NCBI GenBank assembly: GCA_030054245.1
Contig: JASGCH010000095.1
Span: 1 to 5,961, forward strand
Direction: 5' to 3'
From: Gammaproteobacteria bacterium
Lineage (GTDB): Bacteria; Pseudomonadota; Gammaproteobacteria; Burkholderiales; Burkholderiaceae_C
DNA length: 5,961 nt
The notes beneath the pieces are model-generated. The model saw nothing but the letters and a program-made list of their open reading frames with translations. It was not told the origin of the DNA and made no database searches. The position numbers and the translations under genes are program-made. This document shows positions 1 through 5,423 of this stretch, piece after piece (within the stretch, counting starts at the first letter, position 1; the number at the start of each line of letters is the position of its first letter).

Positions 1-176
1 CTTAAGGCTAAATTGAGTCTCATCAAGGTGGTTTTAACTTCTGGTAAACATCGTTGACCTAAATTGCGTAGCAAATCATCTTCAGAACGATTTAATAAGT
101 CACCCGCTGTTGGTATTTCATTTGAATTGAAATCATTGCTAGGACGACTTGAAAAATTCAAGGTATCGATGGGCAT
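1..176 (-). CDS. RNA polymerase alpha-CTD-like protein (partial, runs off left edge)
   Basis: An open frame starts at the ATG at 174-176, immediately after the gltA stop, and gives 58 residues before the window ends. It reads PIDTLNFSSRPSN at residues 2-14, then IPTAGDLLNRSEDDLLRNLG at 21-40, then EVKTTLMRLNLAL at 46-58. This follows the C-terminal domain of bacterial RpoA (recalled E. coli: PVDDLELTVRSAN, GDL, LL, NLGKKSLTEIK, GLSL) from residue 2 onward. The only gap is two residues just before NLG. Positions equivalent to E. coli alpha R265, N268, N294, G296 and E302 are kept (R11, N14, N38, G40, E46); K298 is Arg42 and S299 is Cys43. The alpha-CTD is a helix-hairpin-helix-type fold that binds AT-rich minor groove and activators. 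There is no alpha N-terminal domain: the preceding in-frame sequence is gltA. The fold is essentially complete at the edge, so the protein may be a lone CTD or may continue. No strong Shine-Dalgarno is seen, suggesting translational coupling to gltA. The family call is fairly firm; the function is unknown. Confidence 0.75.
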   Translation of the reverse strand, partial: MPIDTLNFSSRPSNDFNSNEIPTAGDLLNRSEDDLLRNLGQRCLPEVKTTLMRLNLAL

Positions 177-1490
177 CTAATGCACTGCATTCTCGGGAAT
201 TTGTAGTTCATCCATATCTCGTCTGGGTGATCCTACAAACAACTGTCTAGGGCGTCCAATTTTATAATCTTCGTCACTGATCATTTCATTGAGTTGGGCA
301 ATCCAGCCTACCGTACGCGACAGTGCAAAAATGCCTGTAAACAATTTGGTCGGGATGCCTAGAGCGCGCAACACAATACCCGAGTAAAAATCAACATTAG
401 GATATAATTTGCGTTTGATAAAATATTCGTCTTCTAGAGCAATTTTTTCCAAAGCTTGGGCGACTTGAAACAAGGGATCCGATTGACTATCTAATTGAGC
501 CAAAACTTCGTAACAAGTTTGTTGCATGAGTCTGGCACGCGGATCGTAATTTTTATATACCCTATGACCAAATCCCATCAATTTTACATCTTTATTTTCT
601 TTGATGGCGTTAATAAATGTTGGGATATAACTAACCCCGCCTTTTTGGCAGATATCGTTTAACATATTCAGACAAGCTTCGTTAGCACCACCGTGGGCTG
701 GACCCCATAAACAAGCTACCCCGGCGGCAATAGCGGCAAAAGGGTTGGTGCCAGATGAGCCACATAAACGAACAGTTGAGGTAGAAGCATTTTGTTCGTG
801 GTCAGCGTGTAGGGTAAAAATTCTATCTAAAGCCTTTTCAAATACTGGATTTACTATATAATCCTCACAAGGAGTGCCAAACATCATATACAAAAAGTTC
901 CCCGCATGACTTAGATGATTTTTGGGGTACATAAAGGGTTGGCCAACCCCATATTTATATGCCAAAGCCACCAAAGTAGGCATTTTGGCAATCAATCTAA
1001 TAGCTGACACATGGCGATGTTCGGCATTATTGATATCAATGCTATCGTGATAGAATGCCGACATGGCACCAACCAACCCGGTCAAAACGGCCATAGGATG
1101 AGCGTCGCGCCTAAAACCACGCAAAAAAAACAACATCTGTTCGTTGACCATGGTGTGGTGGGATACCAAATTTTTGAATTGGCTACTGGATGTTGTATCG
1201 GGTAATTCACCGTTTAACAACAAATAACAAACATCCAAATAACTACATTTTTCAGCCAGTTGTTCAATTGGGTATCCACGATATAACAATTCCCCTTGGT
1301 CACCATCAATATAAGTAATTGCTGATTTGCAGGAAGCTGTGGACATAAACCCCGGATCAAAAGTAAACATTCCAGACTGCGCATAGAGCTTACGCACATC
1401 AATCACTTTGGGCCCCACCGACCCACCTAATACGGGCAAAGTAACTTTGCTACCATCGGCTAGTACTAGAATTACATTTTCTTCTGACAT
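177..1490 (-). CDS. gltA: citrate synthase (hexameric Gram-negative type)
   Basis: Condenses oxaloacetate and acetyl-CoA into citrate and CoA, the entry step of the TCA cycle, in the cytosol. The 437-residue product is about ten residues longer than E. coli GltA (427), mainly through a C-terminal tail after RPRQLFVG. The catalytic triad is visible: His267 in GPAHGGANEA, His309 in MGFGHRVYKNYDPRA and Asp367 in YPNVDFYSG. HADHEQNAST at 228-237 and GRPRQLFVG at 412-420 are further citrate synthase signatures. The N-terminal small-domain region (about 1-60), with SYI/TYIDGD-type sequence, is characteristic of the large, often NADH-sensitive Gram-negative enzymes; NADH sensitivity here is inference. 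The ATG is preceded by a good GAGGAA Shine-Dalgarno. It lies 343 bp after sdhE, a gap filled by a repeat element and a structured leader, so it may be expressed partly independently of sdh. Its TAG stop is followed at once by the ATG of the alpha-CTD-like gene. Confidence 0.97.
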   Translation of the reverse strand: MSEENVILVLADGSKVTLPVLGGSVGPKVIDVRKLYAQSGMFTFDPGFMSTASCKSAITYIDGDQGELLYRGYPIEQLAEKCSYLDVCYLLLNGELPDTTSSSQFKNLVSHHTMVNEQMLFFLRGFRRDAHPMAVLTGLVGAMSAFYHDSIDINNAEHRHVSAIRLIAKMPTLVALAYKYGVGQPFMYPKNHLSHAGNFLYMMFGTPCEDYIVNPVFEKALDRIFTLHADHEQNASTSTVRLCGSSGTNPFAAIAAGVACLWGPAHGGANEACLNMLNDICQKGGVSYIPTFINAIKENKDVKLMGFGHRVYKNYDPRARLMQQTCYEVLAQLDSQSDPLFQVAQALEKIALEDEYFIKRKLYPNVDFYSGIVLRALGIPTKLFTGIFALSRTVGWIAQLNEMISDEDYKIGRPRQLFVGSPRRDMDELQIPENAVH

Positions 1491-1495
1491 AGTTG

Positions 1496-1501
1496 TTCCT
1501 C
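1496..1501 (-). promoter_or_regulatory. gltA ribosome binding site
   Basis: GAGGAA on the minus strand lies five bases before the gltA ATG. It is the clearest Shine-Dalgarno in the window and fixes the gltA start at 1490. Confidence 0.75.
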
Positions 1502-1516
1502 GTTATAAAATTTTAA

Positions 1517-1593
1517 TGGTAAATCCGTGGTATGGCGATTTACCACCCTAACCAAGATCTTTGCGCCTTGGTTTCAAATCGGCATACACTGCC
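1517..1593 (-). promoter_or_regulatory. structured gltA leader with tandem hairpins
   Basis: Three inverted repeats lie in a row upstream of the gltA ribosome binding site. The first is a 9-bp perfect stem (1517-1525 with 1537-1545, 11-nt loop). The second is a 7-bp perfect stem (1550-1556 with 1567-1573, 10-nt loop). The third is a short 4-bp stem (1581-1584 with 1590-1593). A 6-bp stem (1527-1532 with 1541-1546) competes with the first for the same arm. None is followed by a T tract on the coding strand, so they do not look like intrinsic terminators. They could stabilise the mRNA, control gltA translation, or be remnants of an inserted repeat. The repeats are directly seen; a regulatory role is inference. 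Confidence 0.4.
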
Positions 1594-1622
1594 AAGTGAC
1601 TAAGCTATACGGCTACCTCTTG

Positions 1623-1828
1623 GAAAGACTGTTGCACCATCGGCTAGACCGCGGTTGTCAAATTACGGCATTATGTAGGTGCTTAAGTTCGTTGCGCTAT
1701 CCATGGCGCCCACCATGTGGGAGCTTCCACCATGATCACCCCAGTAAATTCCGCTGGGGGCGATCGCGGAAGCCTTGTACTTTGACAGCCTCACCGAGCG
1801 GCACCAGCCGATGGTGCAACAGTCTTGA
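1623..1828. repeat. MITE-like element with perfect 21-bp terminal inverted repeats
   Basis: Bases 1625-1645 (AAGACTGTTGCACC...GGCT) are the exact reverse complement of 1806-1826, giving 21-bp terminal inverted repeats around a 160-bp core. The core looks richer in G+C than the flanks and is full of smaller stems: CCCAC/GTGGG (1709-1713, 1717-1721), CCCCAG/CTGGGG (1739-1744, 1754-1759), TTCCGC/GCGGAA (1749-1754, 1766-1771) and GCTTCC/GGAAGC (1723-1728, 1768-1773). No convincing protein is encoded: the long plus-strand frame crossing it has no homology I recognise and runs into sdhE antisense. The right end lies 7 bp from the sdhE stop codon. No clear target-site duplication is visible. Its left 15 bases (1623-1637) recur exactly, inverted, at 4942-4956 in the sdhD-sdhA spacer, which supports a dispersed family. 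It could be a non-autonomous transposable element or a transcribed structured RNA. Confidence 0.65.
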
Positions 1829-1833
1829 TCTTA

Positions 1834-2124
1834 TTATAAAGGGATCGGATAAAGAATAGTTTGACGAATAAGCTCTAAAGTTTTTAAGGCGGCACCCTCG
1901 ATGGTAGGTACTTCCACTTGATGGGGGTGAACTTTTCCTAACAATAAATCCAATAATATGCCGTCATCCAATTGCATCAATTGCAACAACCCTTCTTGCA
2001 TATCCAAAGACATACCGTTTTGATAGGTAAGAAAAAATTTTTCTAATAACAAATCGTTTTCCAATATCCCTCGACGGCATCTCCCCCGTAAATTGTACAC
2101 CTGCAGAGCATTTAGAGTTTCCAT
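1834..2124 (-). CDS. sdhE: FAD assembly factor SdhE (succinate dehydrogenase flavinylation)
   Basis: SdhE/Sdh5-family proteins are small cytosolic chaperones that promote covalent attachment of FAD to the SdhA subunit. The 96-residue product is at the long end of the usual 80-95. It contains the signature RRGILEND at 17-24, whose R18-G19-x-x-E22 motif contacts the flavoprotein. It also has the helical leucine-rich pattern of the family, with the conserved acidic DD and LLDLLLG stretch at 53-63. The tail HPHQVEVPTIEGAALKTLELIRQT fits the usual C-terminal helix. The start is the ATG at 2122-2124; the same frame is closed by a TAA upstream with no alternative start, and no obvious Shine-Dalgarno is present. 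Its position between sdhB and gltA is the arrangement familiar from betaproteobacteria. The gene is separated from both neighbours by repeat-bearing spacers. Confidence 0.9.
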   Translation of the reverse strand: METLNALQVYNLRGRCRRGILENDLLLEKFFLTYQNGMSLDMQEGLLQLMQLDDGILLDLLLGKVHPHQVEVPTIEGAALKTLELIRQTILYPIPL

Positions 2125-2150
2125 GATATTTTGTAAATGATGAGCATCGT

Positions 2151-2193
2151 GCTGTACTTAAAAGCCACCTTTAGCCATTTAGCAAACTACAGC
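2151..2193 (-). repeat. small inverted repeat upstream of sdhE
   Basis: GCTGTA at 2151-2156 pairs with TACAGC at 2188-2193, enclosing a short direct repetition of GCCA-type sequence (AGCCACC, TTTAGCCA). It lies 27 bp upstream of the sdhE start and may form a hairpin in the sdhB-sdhE transcript. There is no T tract, so it does not look like a terminator. The stem is short, and chance is possible. Confidence 0.25.
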
Positions 2194-2198
2194 TTTAC

Positions 2199-2284
2199 AC
2201 TGTTCCACCGAACATTCCGTAAATTTTGCTGGAGACGAACTCTGGCTTGGTAAGGACGGAAGTGAAAGTCTGCGGTGGAACAGT
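2199..2284. repeat. inverted-repeat element in the sdhB-sdhE spacer
   Basis: ACTGTTCCACCG at 2199-2210 is the exact reverse complement of 2273-2284, a 12-bp terminal inverted repeat enclosing 62 bp. A nested 6-bp pair, TTCCGT (2215-2220) and ACGGAA (2256-2261), lies inside. The end sequence on the minus strand, GACTGTTCCACCG, resembles the GACTGTTGCACCA end of the 1623-1828 element. The element fills half of the 173-bp gap between sdhB and sdhE and has no coding frame. It may be a miniature inverted-repeat element or an mRNA hairpin; there is no U run, so it is not a typical terminator. Confidence 0.5.
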
Positions 2285-2290
2285 CATTTG
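2280..2290 (-). repeat. 11-bp motif CAAATGACTGT, copy 1
   Basis: CAAATGACTGT on the minus strand lies 7 bp after the sdhB stop and overlaps the outer end of the 2199-2284 inverted repeat. An identical 11-mer in the same orientation occurs after sdhD at 4978-4988. The shared word suggests a common boundary of inserted repeats. Confidence 0.4.
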
Positions 2291-2297
2291 TTCTTCG

Positions 2298-2999
2298 CTA
2301 AACCACTCTTCTCACCATCAATTCTTTGATTTTACCAATGGCCTTGGTCGGATTTAAACCTTTGGGGCAGACATCCACACAATTCATAATGGTATGACAA
2401 CGAAATAAGCGATAAGGGTCCTCTAAATTATCCAATCTTTCTTGGGTATTCTCATCTCGGCTATCAGCAATAAAACGGTAAGCCTGTAATAAACCCGCTG
2501 GTCCCACAAATTTATCTGGATTCCACCAAAATGATGGGCAACTCGCCGTACAGCTACCACACATAATACATTCGTACAATCCGTCGAGCTCCTCTCTTTC
2601 TTCTGGTGTTTGCAAGCGCTCTTTTTCTGGTGCAGGTGTATTATTTACCAAATACGGTTTTATCGATTCGTATTGTTTAAAGAACTGAGTCATATCCACA
2701 ATGAGATCACGGATAACTGGTAGTCCCGGTAAGGGTTTTAAAATAATTTTGTCTGGCAAGGTGCGCAAATTGGTTAAACAAGCCAGTCCGTTTTTGCCGT
2801 TAATATTCATGGCGTCTGAACCACAAACCCCCTCTCTACAAGATCGTCTAAAAGATAAGCCCGGGTCTTGTGCCTTTAGCTTAATAACGGCATCCAACAA
2901 CATACGATCGGTATCTTCTAGATCAATTTCGTAATCCTGCATATAAGGTTGTTGATCAACCTCCGGATTGTAACGATAAATGCTGAATTTTCGCAACAT
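2298..2999 (-). CDS. sdhB: succinate dehydrogenase iron-sulfur subunit
   Basis: SdhB carries electrons from the SdhA flavin through three iron-sulfur clusters to the quinone site at the membrane anchor. The 233-residue product matches the usual length. Cluster ligands are all present: the [2Fe-2S] region SCREGVCGSDAMNINGKNGLAC (C54, C59, D62, C74), CIMCGSCTASCP (C144, C147, C150 and C154, shared between the later clusters) and CHTIMNCVDVCPKGLNP (C201, C207, C211). The quinone-site SFWWNPDKF lies at 156-164. I start it at the ATG at 2997-2999 (MLRKFSIYRYNPE), as in other SdhB proteins, with an AGAAAG Shine-Dalgarno-like stretch six bases upstream. The frame is open for 25 more codons upstream, but that extension overlaps the sdhA 3' end and is not family-like. 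It follows sdhA by 40 bp and precedes sdhE by 173 bp. Confidence 0.96.
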   Translation of the reverse strand: MLRKFSIYRYNPEVDQQPYMQDYEIDLEDTDRMLLDAVIKLKAQDPGLSFRRSCREGVCGSDAMNINGKNGLACLTNLRTLPDKIILKPLPGLPVIRDLIVDMTQFFKQYESIKPYLVNNTPAPEKERLQTPEEREELDGLYECIMCGSCTASCPSFWWNPDKFVGPAGLLQAYRFIADSRDENTQERLDNLEDPYRLFRCHTIMNCVDVCPKGLNPTKAIGKIKELMVRRVV

Positions 3000-3039
3000 A
3001 TAGTTCTTTCTTATGTCAATAAATAAACTCTGCCACAAC

Positions 3040-4833
3040 CTAGAATGAGCGGATTTTTGGTGGAATCGATTCAACGGTTAAAGGTTTAAATCGCACGGGT
3101 TTGTATGTTAAATCTTGATGGCCTAGCCACAAGGTATGCTTTAACCATTCGGCATCGTTACGCCCGTTAGGATGATCTGGTGTGTCGGAATACTCAGCGA
3201 CGCTGTGTGCACCACGGCTTTCGGTACGCGCAGCTGCCGACTCAATGGTGGCCTGTGCACACTCGATTAAATTGGCAACTTCCAAAGCTTCAACGCGCGC
3301 CGTATTGAAAATTTTACTTTTATCTTTCAATACAATATTTCCCACTCTTTGCCTTATTTCTACGATTTCTTCGACCCCTAAAGTTAAATTGTCCATGGTT
3401 CTAAAAACCCCTGCTCTAGTTTGCATAATTTTACGCATATCATCCGCTACTTTTTGCGCGTATTCACCCGATGGCTTGGATTCTAACTGTGCCAACCGGT
3501 GCAAACTGAATTCGCTGGCGTCGGTTGGCAGTGCTTGATGGCTACTCGCCAAGTGTTGCACGATATGGTTGCCCGCAGATTCGCCAAATACCAACAAGTC
3601 CAATAAAGAATTGGTACCCAGTCGGTTGGCACCATGCACGGATACACAAGAACATTCGCCTATGGCGTAGAGTCCGGTGATGGCTTGGTTGTTTTCAGTA
3701 GTCGTTTTTTCTACGACTTGCCCATAAATATTGGTGGGAATACCTCCCATTTGATAATGAATGGTAGGCACTACAGGAATAGGCTCTTTGGTTACATCTA
3801 CATTGGCAAAATTTAAGCCTATTTCATACACTGAAGGCAAGCGTTTTTTAATGATATCTGGACCTAAATGGTCGAGGCGCAACAAAACATAGTCTTTATT
3901 GGGACCACAACCACGCCCCTCTTTTATTTCTTGATCCATGGAGCGAGAAACAAAATCTCTAGGTGCCAAATCTTTTAAGGTAGGGGCATACCTTTCCATA
4001 AACGGCTCACCCTCGCTGTTGACGAGTATAGCGCCCTCACCTCGGCAACCTTCTGTCAGCAATACACCAGCTCCCGCTACGCCAGTGGGATGAAATTGCC
4101 AAAATTCCATATCTTGTAAAGCGATACCAGCACGGGCGGCCATACCCAAACCATCGCCGGTGTTGATAAATGCGTTGGTCGAGGCAGCAAAAATTCTGCC
4201 GGCCCCTCCGGTAGCCAATAAAGTAGCTTTAGCGTGCAAAATGTACACCTCGCCACTGCTTATTTCCATAGCCGTAACCCCTAGGACATCCCCATTATGG
4301 GGTGAGCGAATCAAGTCTATAGCCATCCATTCAACTAAGAATACCGTCTTGGCCTTTAAATTTTGTTGGTACAAAGTATGCAACAAAGCATGCCCCGTTC
4401 TATCGGCGGCGGCACAAGCCCTTTGTACGGCTTTTTCACCGTAATTAGAGGTATGACCGCCAAATGGCCGTTGATAGATCGTTCCATTCGGGTTGCGGTC
4501 AAAAGGCATCCCTAGATGTTCTAAGTCATAAACCACTTTAGCGGCTTGACTACACATATATTCAATGGCATCTTGGTCACCCAGCCAATCTGAACCCTTA
4601 ACCGTGTCATAAAAGTGATAATGCCAATTGTCTTCGGACATATTTCCCAGTGCCGCGCCAATTCCTCCCTGAGCGGCAACGGTATGCGAGCGCGTAGGAA
4701 ATACTTTGGATAAAGTAGCCACTTTTAAACCTGCTCGAGATAACTTCAAGGCCGCCTGCATACCTGAACCACCGGCACCCACCACGACCACATCAAAACG
4801 CAGTATAGGTAAAGATTTTGAATTTTTTGACAT
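3040..4833 (-). CDS. sdhA: succinate dehydrogenase flavoprotein subunit
   Basis: SdhA oxidises succinate to fumarate using covalently bound FAD, on the cytoplasmic face of the inner membrane in complex with SdhB. Counting from the ATG at 4831-4833, the product has 597 residues, close to the usual 588-595. The dinucleotide-binding GAGGSG is at 19-24. The FAD-linking histidine is His50 in SHTVAAQGGIGAALGN. Substrate-site residues are His248 in QFHPTG, the TEGCRGEG loop at 260-267, Arg292 in LAPRD, His359 in HYQMGGIPTN and Arg404 in GANRLGTNSL. All expected catalytic groups are intact. A TTG two codons upstream (4839) is an alternative start; neither has a clear Shine-Dalgarno. The 192-bp spacer from sdhD is long for genes usually a few bases apart and holds a repeat element. 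sdhB follows 40 bp downstream. Confidence 0.97.
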   Translation of the reverse strand: MSKNSKSLPILRFDVVVVGAGGSGMQAALKLSRAGLKVATLSKVFPTRSHTVAAQGGIGAALGNMSEDNWHYHFYDTVKGSDWLGDQDAIEYMCSQAAKVVYDLEHLGMPFDRNPNGTIYQRPFGGHTSNYGEKAVQRACAAADRTGHALLHTLYQQNLKAKTVFLVEWMAIDLIRSPHNGDVLGVTAMEISSGEVYILHAKATLLATGGAGRIFAASTNAFINTGDGLGMAARAGIALQDMEFWQFHPTGVAGAGVLLTEGCRGEGAILVNSEGEPFMERYAPTLKDLAPRDFVSRSMDQEIKEGRGCGPNKDYVLLRLDHLGPDIIKKRLPSVYEIGLNFANVDVTKEPIPVVPTIHYQMGGIPTNIYGQVVEKTTTENNQAITGLYAIGECSCVSVHGANRLGTNSLLDLLVFGESAGNHIVQHLASSHQALPTDASEFSLHRLAQLESKPSGEYAQKVADDMRKIMQTRAGVFRTMDNLTLGVEEIVEIRQRVGNIVLKDKSKIFNTARVEALEVANLIECAQATIESAAARTESRGAHSVAEYSDTPDHPNGRNDAEWLKHTLWLGHQDLTYKPVRFKPLTVESIPPKIRSF

Positions 4834-4883
4834 AACCAAGCTTTAGGCAAAAATATAGGGGAAGTTAAAATGGTCGCGGTGTT

Positions 4884-4956
4884 GAAAGGCTGTGGCATCT
4901 CGAGTTGCCATCATACCGGGCTTTGCTACGCACAACCAGTTGTGCAACAGTCTTTC
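4884..4956. repeat. short element with imperfect terminal inverted repeats in the sdhD-sdhA spacer
   Basis: GAAAGGCTGTGGCA at 4884-4897 and the reverse complement of 4943-4956 (GAAAGACTGTTGCA) match at 12 of 14 positions. The right end is exactly the end sequence of the 1623-1828 element over 15 bases. Inside are a 7-bp perfect palindrome with a 2-nt centre (GCACAAC at 4930-4936, GTTGTGC at 4939-4945) and a 16-bp near-palindrome centred on CTCGAG (4894-4909, one mismatched pair). The whole 4840-5031 gap has no coding frame that I can support. It appears to be a decayed or shorter relative of the same repeat family. Confidence 0.5.
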
Positions 4957-4977
4957 TAAGAGCTAGCACCGCACGGC

Positions 4978-4988
4978 ACAGTCATTTG
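4978..4988 (-). repeat. 11-bp motif CAAATGACTGT, copy 2
   Basis: Identical in sequence and orientation to the copy after sdhB at 2280-2290. Here it lies 43 bp after the sdhD stop and continues as GACTGTGCCG rather than GACTGTTCCACCG, so similarity decays after the shared word. Confidence 0.35.
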
Positions 4989-5031
4989 GTTTGTAGGTCG
5001 CTTCGCAACAGGGGCCACGGTCATAGCTTTA

Positions 5032-5397
5032 CTAAGAAAGCTTACTGAGAACCAACAAAACCCACGCCAAACAAACTAAAAGCCAGACCAGCGCGAAAAC
5101 TTCTAAACTCAACCGTAACCAAGTAGATTTGACATAATCCATCAATATGTCTCGTACACCAACCCAAGCGTGGTACATTAAGGCACAAAAAGCCACAAAC
5201 GCCAAGGCTTTCATCCACAATGGAGAAAACGCACTTGCCCACACCAAGTAACTAAAACTCGTCGATTGCCACAGCAAACGAGTTAGCAAAACTACCAAAA
5301 ACAGGACTAAGATCAAGGCCGTTACGCGTTGTGCTAACCAGTCCATCAAACCATATTTTGCACCTGATACTAGGCGTTTTGCTCCATAATTCTGCAT
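5032..5397 (-). CDS. sdhD: succinate dehydrogenase membrane anchor subunit SdhD
   Basis: SdhD and SdhC together anchor SdhAB, bind heme b and form the ubiquinone site. The 121-residue product begins MQNYGAKRLVSGAKYGLMDWLAQRVTA, the typical betaproteobacterial SdhD N-terminus. Three hydrophobic membrane segments lie at about 20-42, 50-76 and 96-118. His76 in YHAWVGVRDILMDYVK is the likely heme ligand. The D87-Y88 pair matches the quinone-site Asp-Tyr of E. coli SdhD (D82, Y83). I chose the ATG at 5395-5397 because AGGA lies five bases upstream. An earlier in-frame ATG at 5437-5439 would overlap sdhC and add 14 residues unlike the family. The spacing to sdhC is 26 bp, consistent with one transcript. 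Confidence 0.93.
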   Translation of the reverse strand: MQNYGAKRLVSGAKYGLMDWLAQRVTALILVLFLVVLLTRLLWQSTSFSYLVWASAFSPLWMKALAFVAFCALMYHAWVGVRDILMDYVKSTWLRLSLEVFALVWLLVCLAWVLLVLSKLS

Positions 5398-5402
5398 ATA
5401 TT

Positions 5403-5406
5403 TCCT
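5403..5406 (-). promoter_or_regulatory. sdhD ribosome binding site
   Basis: AGGA on the minus strand, five bases before the ATG at 5397, supports this start over the in-frame ATG 14 codons upstream. Confidence 0.6.
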
Positions 5407-5423
5407 AGGAAAAGTAAAATGAA

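Noticed and set aside
1..176. Start of a 2-oxoglutarate dehydrogenase E1 gene, often found after gltA
   Set aside because: The translation lacks any E1 N-terminal features and instead aligns throughout with the alpha-CTD pattern.
1123..1130. Run of eight A (eight T in the coding strand) inside gltA as a frameshift or slippage site
   Set aside because: The frame is intact through it (LFFLRG), and the product matches citrate synthase on both sides.
1571..1581. GGTTTCAAATC resembling a tRNA T-loop
   Set aside because: The flanking five bases do not pair as a T stem and no acceptor or anticodon stems can be built around it.
1760..1767. GCGATCGC octamer (HIP1-like palindrome)
   Set aside because: Only one copy is present, inside the repeat element; a cyanobacterial HIP1 role needs many copies and the genes are not cyanobacterial.
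1527..1859. 110-codon plus-strand open frame across the sdhE-gltA spacer
   Set aside because: It runs through the inverted-repeat element and into the antisense of sdhE. Its translation resembles no family I know, and the stretch is better explained as structured repeat DNA.
3000..3074. N-terminal extension of sdhB to 3074
   Set aside because: It overlaps the end of sdhA and is unlike SdhB; MLRKFSIYRYNPE at 2999 is the expected start and has a nearby ribosome-binding-like site.
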